From: Gorsachius magnificus
Lineage: Eukaryota; Chordata; Aves; Pelecaniformes; Ardeidae
DNA: 64,000 nt
Direction: 5' to 3'
Assembly: GCA_034008185.1 (NCBI GenBank)
Contig: CM067082.1
Coordinates: forward strand, 104,961,311 to 105,025,310
Shown here: in pieces, positions 39,400 through 51,109 of the stretch
How positions within the stretch are numbered: position 1 is the stretch's first letter
Layout of the letters: each line of letters begins with the position of its first letter
The notes under the pieces: generated by a model
The model's input: only the letters and a program-made list of their open reading frames with translations
Database searches by the model: none
What the model was told of the DNA's origin: nothing
Program-made: the position numbers and the translations under genes

Positions 39400-39420
39400 A
39401 CAGGTGTAATCTACACCTGT
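39400..39420. repeat. Perfect 9-bp inverted repeat
   Basis: ACAGGTGTA and TACACCTGT separated by ATC. Each arm carries CAGGTG, an E-box of the type bound by ZEB and Snail repressors, so the site holds two divergent E-boxes. Confidence 0.7.
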
Positions 39421-41476
39421 AATGCTTTTGCCAGCTCCCCAGATGGACCAGATTGTACCAAAGGGATCTTTCCCTCTCCCTTTTCCAATATGACTATGTC
39501 CATTTAAGAACTTTTACCAACATAGCTCTCTTCATTAATGATGTGGGAGGTTGTTTTGGTTTTTAGCATATTTCCAGCTGACAGCTAATCTAACAAAACA
39601 TTTTAAGCACAGACCAAATCAAGACATTAGCTAGAGATAAAGAACAACACACAGGCTTCAGGTAATTCAACTGTATTTGCATTAGCCCCAAGCAAAACTA
39701 CTTTATACACATCTGCTCCTTAATTTTGCTGATGGTCCCCTCTCATTGATGAAACCCGGGTGCAATCAAGTTTGCAGCAGTTCAGTTCTTGCAAAAGTTT
39801 GCAACGAACAGGCAGAACCAATGCAGAGAGCAAGGCGCAGGAAACCAGCCTCCTCGTCCATGACACTGAACAGCGTCACTGTTTATCTCTGTGGCAAAGC
39901 CGATACTAGTGTGGGTTAAACGCCTTTTCTCTGTAGCAATGGAAATCATTGCTCCATACGCAACACAGTGGAGAATGAGATCTATGGGGTTTATTCACTA
40001 AATAAATGCTACAAAAGCAAAGACAGTTTGTAGAAGCTTTGTGGGAATATCTTCTATGAAGCCAAAAATTAATTTGAAATTAGGGCTATATAGGACCACG
40101 AACATGAAAAAGTAGCTTTTCCTTTGTGCTTTTCTTCACATGATGAAGAATTCATCACACCTTTACCACCTGGAGTTTTCCAGATGCCTACGGTCTGATA
40201 TTATCCGCACTGCTTTAACTGATGTCCAGGTTTATTCAAACTGTGAACTCCCCTGTGGCATTGCAATTTGGGTACTCTGAAGTTCACGTTTTTCCTGTTT
40301 CCTGAAAGCCCGGAACGACACAAAAAGGCAGTCTTACTGGAAACAGATTGCTCTCTTCATGACTTGTTTAAAAAAAGTGTCTGTTATTTCTGCAGCAGAT
40401 GTAGTCACACAAGATACAATACAATATCAAGGTAAGCTGGAAATAAACACAGATCATAGGGTATGATTACAAATGACCCATCACTGACATAAATCAACAA
40501 TTAATTGGCACTACAAAAACCTCAGAAGATACAGTAAATTCTTGCAGTGTATTCACTCCAATCCAATGAAGATTATTCTTCATCTTACTGATGGTTAGGT
40601 GGAAAGACCATGCAAAACCAAAACAGGACCATGGAGTATCTCAATTTTTCACCCATCTTCCTTCCCCTATGAAAGACCCTGGGATGGATTCTTCTCTGCC
40701 TAAGCCATTGATACGAACTATGTTTCAGCTGTTGTAAAGCAACTGAGTATATGGATGAAAATACTGAAGAACTGAGTCAGTCTGAACTGGTTTGTCTGAA
40801 CACAATGTTAGCAATATCCTAGTTTTAGGTATTAAAAAAGAATCATGAGACAGATTCCAGAATCAAGAGCTTCTTTGAACATAAATAGAACAAGGAGGGG
40901 GAGGGTCCTTTACTTTTCTTCCAATATTTCAAGAGTTTTGGATTACTTAGTAGTTTAGCATATTACAGGTAAATTAAATCTTGGAGTAGAAGAACTAGAA
41001 AATATTCTTCCCCATTTAAATGAAATCCAAGAAGGAAGGACAAAAGAAATATTCATTTCAAATGGGGGACAGCAACATCTATCTGATGAGAAAGACCTGC
41101 TAACCATCTGGACAAATTACCTAATGGCTGAGGGAAGTACAGGTAATATGAAGGCTGGTTTTGAGTTAAGACAGTAAGCAAACAAAAAGACCCCATAAAC
41201 ATTTACATATAGGACCCATAGTGTGACTAATTTACTCCATTTTTATTCATCATCACAGTTATTGAGCCAGATTTTGCCTATTGGAGAATAACTGACTACA
41301 GTAAACCATAGCCACCCATATTTGAATATAATTTAACTAACTACATTTCTCTTAGATGTATAGAGTTTAGTACTCGACCATCTCCTCGTCATTGTTGCCT
41401 TGGATACAAGAACTGCTCTAAATCAATTTAATAATTAAGGACTTGATCTTGGAGGATTCTGTGCATTCTGGCTTCC

Positions 41477-41587
41477 ATCCAGCAAAGCACTTATCCACCT
41501 GCGTACCTTTAATCACTCAAATGGTTTCAATAAAGCGGGACAAATCGCATCCTTAAAGTTAAATTACATGCTTAAACCTTGCTGGAT
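41477..41587. mobile_element. Palindromic MITE-like fossil
   Basis: The left end reads ATCCAGCAAAGCACTTATCC and the right end, reverse-complemented, reads ATCCAGCAAGGTTTAAGCATG, so both termini are inverted copies over at least the first ten bases. The interior is roughly self-complementary (TACCTTTAATCAC against CCTTAAAGTTAAATTA). I recognise the motif from an old palindromic nonautonomous DNA element in birds, turtles and crocodilians; the exact family is uncertain. Confidence 0.6.
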
Positions 41588-44500
41588 CACAGCCAGAGCA
41601 CTCAACACCTTGCAAGAACAAACCCCAAGCAAGAATGGTCATTGTGAAAGTGAGTAGCATAAATGTGATACATTTTGTTTCTAAGTTTTTGTAACAGAAA
41701 AAAAAGGTGCAAAAAGCATTTGCTTCTTAATTTATTGCAGATTTTTATCTGATTTGGAACTTTAATGCATGATTGTTTATTTAATGCATAAAATCAAAGT
41801 TATTTCAGGGTCCAACAGTATACGACGTGAATAATCTGACTTAAGCATGTATCCAATTGCCTCATGACCCACAAAAAAGTGTAAGGCATTAGCAGGAACA
41901 GACACTGGCTGGGTTCTGCAGGGTGAATCTGTGGTCTTCAGCTTCACGGTGTGTTAAGGACTGCCGAGTTTACCAACAAAGTTTATAAACTAAAAGATCT
42001 GACTCAAACTGACTGCAGATTTTAACGTGAAGAAGGACCTCTCTCCCATCCCTTTGTCTTCAGATTTTTTGACCCTGTCCCTTACAGTGGAAGCTGAACA
42101 CAATGCACACAAGCGAGCCATTGTTATCAACATCGAAGTCCCCAAGGTCAAGTTTACATATGGGGCTTTTTTGCTGAACAGAATTAAAGTGTAACCTTGG
42201 CAACGAGGGAAGAAAAAAAAAAATAAAATCACAGTAGGAGATGACTATTACTAGAAGATCTTATACCTCTCTGGAGAAGAGAGAGGGGGTTAGGTTCTCT
42301 AGTGTTCAAACTACCCCTGTCCTTGGGGGCTTATGTTCCCTTCCCAGCAGAAGTGCCCTGCTCTGCACAGGGCCCTCCACAGGTATGAAGGGTAGGGAGT
42401 AACCAGCTAGAGGATTTTGGGGCAGTGCTGAGAATGAAACTCCAGGGTGCCAACTGCTGAGTTTTCCAGTATGAACACCGTCTATCCACCCTTCACAAGC
42501 AACAGGCCTGGCTTCCCGGCTAGTGTGGAGTATTAGGATATGAAGAAATGATGTCAGAGCCCTGGGATTTCTCCCCAGTTGAGCTGGACACAGAGACAGT
42601 GGAAGAAGGAATTAGGGTTTCGTTGCATTTGTCACACCAGCATGGTAAATCCCCATACCGCACCTCATGCTTACAGTCAAATGAATATCCACTTCCCAGC
42701 CCCCAGCCTCTCCTCTTCCCCATTCCCTTAAATCACCATTGAATTGGCCAGACAAGCTTTCTGGGTCCAATTCTTCTCTGCCCTGAACCATGTAATTGGC
42801 TTTCTGAAAGCGCTACTGTTCTTTCTGAGAGCATTTCAAAAGAATACACACAAGTGAAAGGGCTCTGCGGCTCCCAACAGAGCAAAAATTCAAACCTGGG
42901 TAGTACAGACTTAGAGAGTCTACTCTGACACATAGCCCTTACTTGTACAACAGGGATAACAACGCTTTCCTGGTAGGGACAAATGCTGTGAGTATTGGGA
43001 GCACAGTCCAAGATCCCAGCAGGTAAGATAAATAAGGTTTAAAAAAAAGGTATTTATAGACAAAGTGATAGCCGTATTTCTTTTCCCTCTTAATCTCTGC
43101 CAAATCAGGTTTCAGAGTTTTCTTGCTCTGTCCTTGCGTTTTAACTCTAATGTTCTCTGCAGAGTGCAGAAAACATGGGGAAAAAACAAGAACACATAAA
43201 GATATTAAGTAGCCCCTCTAACTTCTCCCCTCCCTCAACATCTTCCCACCGAACTAAATAAAGCCAGGAGAATAACATCTATAGGCCAATTAAACTCAAT
43301 AGGTTGAAGCTGCTCACAAGGGACCAGCCACAGCCTAAGCAAACAAATCCTTTCTAACACTCTCGAGGACCATTAGCAAAAGGTCACTTTCAAGTTTTAC
43401 CATTCTCTCTTCAGCTGTTTAACTGCAACACATCAAAATACCACTGCCCACTATAAGAAAGAAGTTTAGACATATCAAACTGGAATTACTAATTAATTTG
43501 CAGATGGGGGGAGGATGGGGATGCTCAGAGTTGGTGTCCAAAGCCAGACAAGGAAGCACCAGACCCTGCTTTGCGCTACAGAGGGTACAGCCTGAACGCT
43601 CGACCCTCGCTCCTCCCCAAGACCAGCTGGGGTTAACCAAGAACACTTGAATACTTTTTTTGAACTGTCTAAACACCTTTTAAACACCCAACCTCTCTCA
43701 TCGACACTGCACAAGTTTAGCTGTCCTCGCTTCTCAGAAAAAGGCCTTAAACCTGCTGCTTCTGACTTTCTGACACGTTTTCCTCCCCACCCCGGTGAGG
43801 TCCCTCCTCTCAGCGGATGCTGGCTGTGCTGTCAGAGCTCCCCAGCTTCGGCGGGAGCCAGCTGGTGCCCACAGAGCGGGGACAGCCCCAGCTCACGGTT
43901 GCTGACCTGCCTCCCGCACCCACCTCATCCCCAGGAACCTGCCAAACCATACGCTTGCCCTCCTTGTAGTAAGCAGGCACCAGTCTCCCCAGAGCATCGG
44001 GAGCCTACCAACAGGCTTTATGCACACAAATATTTTAAAAAAAATACATAGCAAGGGAAGGGGGTGGAGGAGGAGGAGGTTAGACATTGACAAGGCTGCA
44101 TGGAGAAACTTTACAGTTTCTATCCTGTTCTGTTCTTAGCTTCCTGCAATGTTAGTTTATCTTTCTCATTGCCGAGGAATCTTTAACCTTTTAATTACTA
44201 CTTCATTTTGCACAATATCAAGATAGAGATAAGGGATAGCTGCTAGCAAGTAGTGCTGTTCAGAGCACCAGCAGTCCTGCAAACACTTACCAGACTTTCT
44301 TCATTAATAACTAATATATTCAGGTAGTAGCATACGGCAACGTTTTTGCTTTTTGCCAACAGTATGGATATTTAATACAGCAGGAAGTCTTGCCTGTTTA
44401 TGAGCACCAATAAGAAAAACAGTAGAACATCTGGTTTGGGGGAAAAGAATGATTTAATTATCTTGGTTTATGAATTTGATTATTGGTATTTTCAAAAAAG

Positions 44501-46890
44501 AGGGGCTAACTGCAGTGAATGAATGGGGGTGGGGGAAAAAAAAAAAAACAGAAAAACAGTAGTTTAAATCATTCATATGATAGCTTCCCCTTGAAATCAC
44601 GTGCATCTGAGACACGAGTGACAAGCTGATCAGAGATCTCTACCAGTTATTACGTGGCCTGCAAGCTGCTTCTAAACAAAATCCATGCTGTGAGGATTCA
44701 TGCACTAGGGGAAGGAAAGAATTTAATAATTGACTTGGCTTTTACTGTAACAGACTAAAGACCACTGCACCCACAAGACCCAAGACACCATAGAACAGCA
44801 GTGTTCTGGAAAAGACGTTCTGATTGCCAAAACTGGACAAGGGAGAGCCTCAAGAAAAAGTAGCATCAGTAGAATAAAGAGTTGTGTATTTAAGCAGAAG
44901 ACATTTTTTAAGATAAAATTATTTTCTGTTTAATAAAAATCTAGGTCTGTCATTCTTGTGCGTTTCAGACAAAAAGTTTGTGTGAGGCTATGTTCTTCCC
45001 AACTAATCTTTTCCTAAAAAAAAAAAGCTGAACTTGGTACTACCAGGAGGCATAGCCTCTACTCATACCAGCCAACACATAGAGAAGCCACTCAAGGTTT
45101 GGCCCTTTTTCCCCTGCCAACATTATCCCTTGATAACAAAGCAACTCTTACTGCCAACGAAACCAAAGCATGGGAGAGCTACAGAGTTTAAGCTTCAGTG
45201 CAGCGTGGTTAAACAAAAAAGTTTTCCCTGATACAACCAATGACCTCCCTGTGTGACCATACTGCTGTGAGACTAGGACAGATTCCCTCCTTAGTAGCAG
45301 AGTGTAAATTCAAAGAAACAGCACAGAAATCAGGATTAATTTCCCTGTTGTTTAAATGCAAGAGAATCCTTCACTTCTGTTTCACCTGCTTGCAAAGGGA
45401 AACTGTGTTTGAAGACAGCAACAACTGCAGATAGGCAAATTCATTAGAAAAACCCTCTTTAAGCATACCCACTGTAAATATTACTCTGTTAATGTGAGGT
45501 GATGATCAGATGACTCAGACCTTGTAAGAATCAGCAAAGAATGAAGACTTTTATTTTATTTTTCTTTTTTTAAAGAAAATCAGATGCTTCAGGCAACACA
45601 AGTAGCAGCAGTCTGCTGTACGTGACTGGATGCTGCAACACCACATAAGCAAAACATTCACAACTCCACACTCGCCTCCTCTGTGAATGAATCACATCGT
45701 TGTACGGCCCGCGTTAATCACCATACTGCCAAGGAGACCTGAGACCTCTTGGTTATTTCCACCTCTTGTCACATTTATAATGACCGACAGGACTGGCTCG
45801 CCTGAGACAAGAAGGCAGTCATTGGGGAGGAAGGAGTAACAACCAAAAAGGTGTCAAACACACTCCTGTCACAGAGACACCTGAATATCCCATTATTGCT
45901 GCACTACAGAAAGAATGTGATGCTGTCCATGATGCTTCAGAGAGGAAGGGGTAGCAGATGGTTCATTAATGCAAATGGTCCCCAGGGAGACTGACCTATT
46001 TGGTTATTACATATCAGATCTTTCTCTGTAACCCCGCAAACCAAAGCTTAAAGAGCAGTTTTATATTCTTTGTTTATATACTCTGAGTGAACAGAAGTAT
46101 TCTACACAGGACTAACTTCACCTCACACTCTACAGCGGTGCTTGCTAAGGTGATTACTGTAGCTTGAAATGACTGAAAGATCCAATTCCTTCTACTGCAA
46201 GCAAAGGCTATTCTAAGTCCTACTTTAATGCCTATTCAGAACCTCTTCCTTTCCTCTGCCACAAAACTAGAGTAAACTAATCCCTTTTGGCATGCAAGTA
46301 CTCGCATTTCATTTCAGCCCAGGAATTAAGGGTTTTGGAAATGGAAAAAAAAAAAAGGCTAAAGGGCTCAACCTCAATGTTCACTGTTTCCCTAGTGGTC
46401 ATATGCATGACCATGCCCAGAGACCACAATTCAACTGGCTGATCTGGAAAATGAGGGGATGAAGAAAAATATTCATTCATCAAGACAACACAGCTACTCC
46501 GAGTGCTATAATCTGGAGTTTCCTCACAGTGGCTTTTACACAGGGGGAAAAAAAATCCCAAACCATGGCTTCATATCAATGCAGGTTCATTACTGCTCCA
46601 GAATACTAGGACAACATAGCATTAGGACTTGCACAGAGCAGCATACAAGAGACCAAAGCAACAAATATGCTGCTGTCACTGCTTCCAGACCAAGGTGGTG
46701 CTACAACAGCCCTGTTACAATCACAGCTATTTAAGACACAACTGGATTTGCTGCAGCATTGTCTGCGACCAACAGCAGAAACATCAGACTTGGGTTTGTT
46801 CTCCTAGATTCCAGAAGTAAGTCAAGGTCGAAGACTGTGGGCTTGTTAGTTTTCAGTAACGACAGCAGGCAATGACATGCCTGTGGAAGA
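41588..46890. other. Unique noncoding stretch
   Basis: No exon or transposon recognised. A modest CpG cluster at 43565-44005 and a candidate conserved segment near 45.7 kb are noted separately. Short A tracts occur at 42208-42223 and 44537-44549. Confidence 0.45.
43565..44005. promoter_or_regulatory. Modest CpG cluster of unknown role
   Basis: About seventeen CpGs in 440 bases, denser than its surroundings and second only to the cluster at the PDE1C exon. An open frame (43647-44051 plus, 134 codons, rich in P and S) spans it but has no recognisable domain. It could be an upstream promoter of a longer PDE1C transcript, an enhancer, or simply a GC-rich patch. Confidence 0.25.
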
Positions 46891-47535
46891 GAATAATGAA
46901 TTAACTGAGATTGGAAGGGACTTCTGGAGCTCACTTGATTAAGCAGTTTCAACATCCCCTTTCACCTTGCTCAAAGTTGGATCAACTTTTATGTTAGACC
47001 CAACTTTATATTTAGATAAAGCTGGTCGTGGACTTGCCCAGATGAGTTTTGGATAGCTGCAGGGATGGAGATACCAGAACTTCTCTAGGCCCTGGCTCTA
47101 GTGTTTGACCTCCCTCACAGTGAAAGAGTTTCTCACAACCCAGTTGGGATTTCCCCGTGTTGCAGCTTCTGCCCATTGCCTCTCATCCTATTGCTGCACA
47201 GCTCTAAGGGGAGTCTGGCTCTGTCTCCTCTATAACCTCTTGTTACGTAGTTGAAATCAGCTGCCAGATCCCACTTGAGCTTTCTGCTCTTTGTACTGAG
47301 CTAACCCAGCTCTCAGAGCCTCTTCCTATGTCCCATGCTCCCCTGCCCTTATCAATGGGGTGGCTGGACTCACTCCAGTTTGTCAATAGTTTTCTGGTAC
47401 TGAGGAGCCCAAAGCTAGACATTTTGCCATAAATACGGCCTCAAGTGCTGGAGAGAGGTGTGTAAACACCTCCTTCAAGCCTGCTGGCTATGCACTTGAT
47501 AACATAGCCCAATATGTCATTAGCGTTGCTGCGTG
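46891..47535 (-). mobile_element. Old CR1 LINE fragment, antisense
   Basis: The left boundary matches the reversed CR1 3' end (TTAACTGAGATTGGAAGGGAC). The rest follows the CR1 order on the minus strand, seen on plus as TTGCCTCTCATCCTATTGC, then CTCCAGTTTG, then GAGGAGCCCAAAGCTAGAC. Many changes and indels and no open sense frame make this one of the oldest CR1 copies in the window. The right edge is approximate. Confidence 0.88.
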
Positions 47536-49700
47536 AAGAGCAAGAAGGGAAAACAGCAGACTGTGGCTCAGCTTGAGGGGTTCTCAGCCCAGGCTTGAGA
47601 AAATCCTGTGATCAAACTGATAAAGTAATTTTGATGATAACCTTTTTACACTTGAGACATTGTCCTAATGTTTCACCCAACAAGGTTTTACAAAATGACA
47701 GCATCTTCCATTCCGAAAACGTAGCCTCCCGACTGCTCCAAAAAGCACAGTTGTAGCTGTCTTGACATGGCCAAGTGACTAGCTAGCAGACAGTGTTATA
47801 AGAAAGTATTAAGGAGGAGGAGGGAACTGTTTATGTTTTTCAAAATAGGTAACGCATGTGGGAAAGAAAACCTCATTCCATCTGTGCCCCAGTTGTCTCA
47901 CTATATGGACCATCTTGAATTTTTGGCCATCTCTGGCTCTGCCTGCCTGCAGGCTGTGGGCGGGCGAGGTGTTAGAAGCGTAGGGTGGGCCTGTCATCTC
48001 ACAGCTCTACCATGTTGCTACAAAATTTTTTTGAAGTCTGGATTTACTCGGATTTTACTTGTGTTCCTGTGGAAAAGTTAGTCATAGGTTATTCTTTTAC
48101 ACTGCAGTGGAAGAAAACACTTACTCATTGTACCTTTTCTCTTGAGAAATCTTTATGTTTGTAGAACTGCTGGGGGGATGTTTAAAAATAAAGCAAGTTT
48201 CTAAACAGTTTTTGATGCAAAGCACTTGGATCAACACTTTTTAAACCTGTATATAAATTTTCACATTCTACACTTGTCTTCTCTCCTGTTTTTCCTTTCA
48301 CATTCTTTTTTTTTCCTCCCCAGCACCTCTAGAAACAAACAACTAGAACGTAGGAAAACTTAGCCAAAAAAACTTGGCTACTGTAGTCAAAACACATTTA
48401 TTAGAGTGATCAGTACTGTAATATTATTCCATTTTTTTCTGCTGCATTACCATCTATCATGTATTTATAGAAACTGTTAAAACCACTATTTCTTGTGATT
48501 AAAACAAGTTAGGAGGTGTGGGCTCCCTTCTAAAATTCAGGAGTGTAAATTTCATACAAAAGTTTGCTTAGTTTGTTCCTGTACTTTGCAGTACAAGTAG
48601 GAAGAGAAAAAATAAAGTATTAAAGAACAGAAACATGTGTTTCACAAAAGCACTTAATTTTCTGTAAGAACAAGAGACACCAGCTTGAAGAAAGAAAAGT
48701 TCATGGATCTGTCATTTCATCAAAGATACACTCACAATGCACAAACTAGACTATAAACACACACCCAGAGGTGTGCATGTTCCTAAGCATTTCTGCATTC
48801 AGAGGCTTTTGATCAGTGTCATCATGATTCCTGTGATAAAGAACACAATTTAAGGCAGTGAGAACCACCTCCTGGTAATTCTGGCACACGTCACCTACCA
48901 AAGATTGACAGAAATCAGTACAACACAGAACAAGCATCCACCCCTTTCCTGCTTTCCCCCCCTGCTTCTTCCAAGGAGAATAAGGATGCTCTCTTCCCCC
49001 ACCCTCACCCCCCCAAAACCCCCATAATTTTAATCTAAGGGTGTCACGACAGCGTCCCATTTAAGTATGAGATCTGCTATCAATCAAACATGGCCCCAGC
49101 CACTGTAATTTAAAGTCAATTACACTTTTTCCAATTTGACTGCTCAAGACAACTTTCAGGTTTCCACAAACACAGTTCTTGAACACAAGTAGCATTTTCT
49201 GCTATGTAACTTGCATCAATTACTCTAGGAATCATTTCTTATTGCAGCAAGGAGATGTAATTCAAAATTACTACCTAGTATAATTTTTAAAATATTTCTC
49301 AAAGAATAGATCACTATTTGTCTACATGTGCTCAAGATTTAAAGATCACCCTCTCCTACAGGAGACAAACACCAAGCTTTCTGCTGTTATAAAGATGAGT
49401 GTGAGCCACTGGATATTTGCCAGGCAAACAAATTTGTTATTTCTAAAAAAATCAGGTGTCCAGATGACAGGCTTTTCTCCAGATACACACCAATTCCCCT
49501 GTATGCATATGAAACCAAGGTCACACATAAGAAAGTCAGCAAACAAGAAACTGTGCTAGCCCCTAGGATGTTGTGTGGTAACAGCCTACTGAGCCATGCA
49601 GGGAAGCATCCAAAAAAATTCAGCCACCTGTACTGGTTTTGTGAACCACAAAGACAGAGGTTACAACATGTGAAGAACAATCTGAAGTTATTTGGATGAT
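47536..49700. other. Unique noncoding stretch
   Basis: No gene or repeat recognised beyond short T and C runs. Open frames to 104 codons (48746-49060 minus) have no domain. Confidence 0.45.
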
Positions 49701-49790
49701 TGTCCTGACTTCAGCTGGGAGAAATTTTCTTCCTAGTAGCTGGTATAGTGCTTTGTGTTGGATTTAGTGATTTTTGGTTAAACCACAACA
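49701..49790 (+). mobile_element. 90-bp internally deleted ERVL-like LTR
   Basis: The left ~69 bases match the start of the TGTCCTGG-type LTR (TGTCCTGACTTCAGCTGGG, then GGTATAGTGC), and the right ~20 bases match its end (GGTTAAACCACAACA). About 480-490 bases are missing between. It is flanked by perfect 5-bp direct repeats, ATGAT on each side. Both terminal TG and CA are kept. Confidence 0.88.
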
Positions 49791-50530
49791 ATGATGGTAC
49801 CAAGAAATGCCATTTTGTAGGTTACATACACATGAACAGTTTCTTATTAAATTATCCAAGGGAAGGTATGTATACATTTCCTAACCAAAGAAGGTTGTTT
49901 GAAAAACATCTAAAGGCCAAAATACTTGGGGGCATAGAATTAGTGCAATGAAGGATAAAGCAACAGGGTACCTGAAGCCAAGAAAAATACACCTCTATGA
50001 TCATGTTAACTTGACAGAAGTGACAGTGACAGTGCAAATGGCTCCTGTGCAGGTTGATGATGGCTTCCAGGGAGCCTAGAGAGCTGCTCCATTGACAACA
50101 GCAACTGTAGAATCATCCACACTACGATGGATAGATACCCACCATTGATTATAGCATGAAAACACCCTGTAGCAAATAGAGTCGCTCTTAAAAAGGTCCT
50201 TAGAATTGGGAATTCCAGTGCCGAGGAATGCAGCAGCATTCCCATCCCCCTCTGCAGCTGCACTGAAGTGTGCAGATTCTCTGTGGTTTTGAGGTCTGAG
50301 AATAGGCCGAGGCCAAAGCTCGATGCAGTGTGAGAGGTTGCATCCGGAGTACCTGAGCACCCTGCAACGCGATTACCACTGCTGTGCCGGCCTCGGCTGC
50401 AGAGGGGGAAAGGTTGCTGTTTCAAAAGGGATGGGTTACTCCCTTTGATGTTTCTGAAGTGCTCAGCGAGGTGAGCAGAGACCTGGCCAAGTCTCAGAAA
50501 AAATGCTCCGTTTGTGTCAAACAACAAGCC
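49791..50530. other. Unique spacer between the mini-LTR and the solo LTR
   Basis: Moderately GC-rich towards 50200-50450. A 191-codon minus-strand frame (50006-50581) begins inside the LTR and runs through here; no domain recognised, see rejected items. Confidence 0.45.
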
Positions 50531-51109
50531 TGTCCTGGTTTCGGCTGGGATAGAGTTAATTTTCTTCACAGAAGCTAGCATAGTGCTGTGCTTTGGATTC
50601 AGTGCTAGAAGAATGTTGATAACACGCTGATGTTTTTAGTTGTTGCCAAGTAGTGTTCAGACTGCTCAAGGACTTTTTGAGCTTCTCCTGCTCGGCCAGG
50701 TGCATAACAAGCTGGGAGTACAGCACAGCTAGGACAGCTAACCCAAACTGACCAAAGAGCTATTCCATACCATATAACATCATGCTCAGGGGGGTTAGTC
50801 GGTCGGTTGTGGGCAGAGTGATCGCAGCTCGGGACGGGCTGGGCATTGGTCAGCAGGTGGTGAGCAATTGCATTGTGCATCACTTGTTTTATATATATTC
50901 TGTATATTCTCTTACCATTATTACTACTATTGTTATTCTTCTCTCTTATTAAACTGTCTCTATCTCAACCCATGGGTCTTACTGGGTTTTTTTTTTTTGT
51001 TTTCTCTCTCTCTTTTCTCTGATTCTCTCCCCCATCCCACTGAGGGAGGGGGGGGGAGTGAGCAAGCAGCTGCGTGGTGCTTAGTTGCCAGGCAGGTTAA
51101 ACCACAACA
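50531..51109 (+). mobile_element. ERVL-like solo LTR (TGTCCTGG type)
   Basis: A 579-bp element starting TGTCCTGGTTTCGGCTGGG and ending AGGTTAAACCACAACA. The polyadenylation-like TATTAAACTGTC lies about 165 bases before the 3' end, followed by a T-rich run and a G-run (GGGGGGGGG at about 51050). The flanks AAGCC and GAGCC form a 5-bp duplication with one change. No internal retroviral sequence. Same family as the 33233 and 49701 copies. Confidence 0.92.

Larger units (their letters stand above)
33779..41476. other. Long unique noncoding stretch
   Basis: No exon, CR1 or LTR recognised across about 7.7 kb. A T/A-rich run lies at about 37449-37466 and a short perfect inverted repeat at 39400. 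An old repeat-like segment at 35195-35290 is listed separately. Open frames up to 116 codons show no domain. Confidence 0.45.

Noticed and set aside
50006..50581. 191-codon minus-strand open frame
   Set aside because: Its first codons are the reverse complement of the solo LTR start, and the rest crosses unique sequence with no domain, promoter or splice evidence. Probably chance, though its length is at the upper end of what chance gives.
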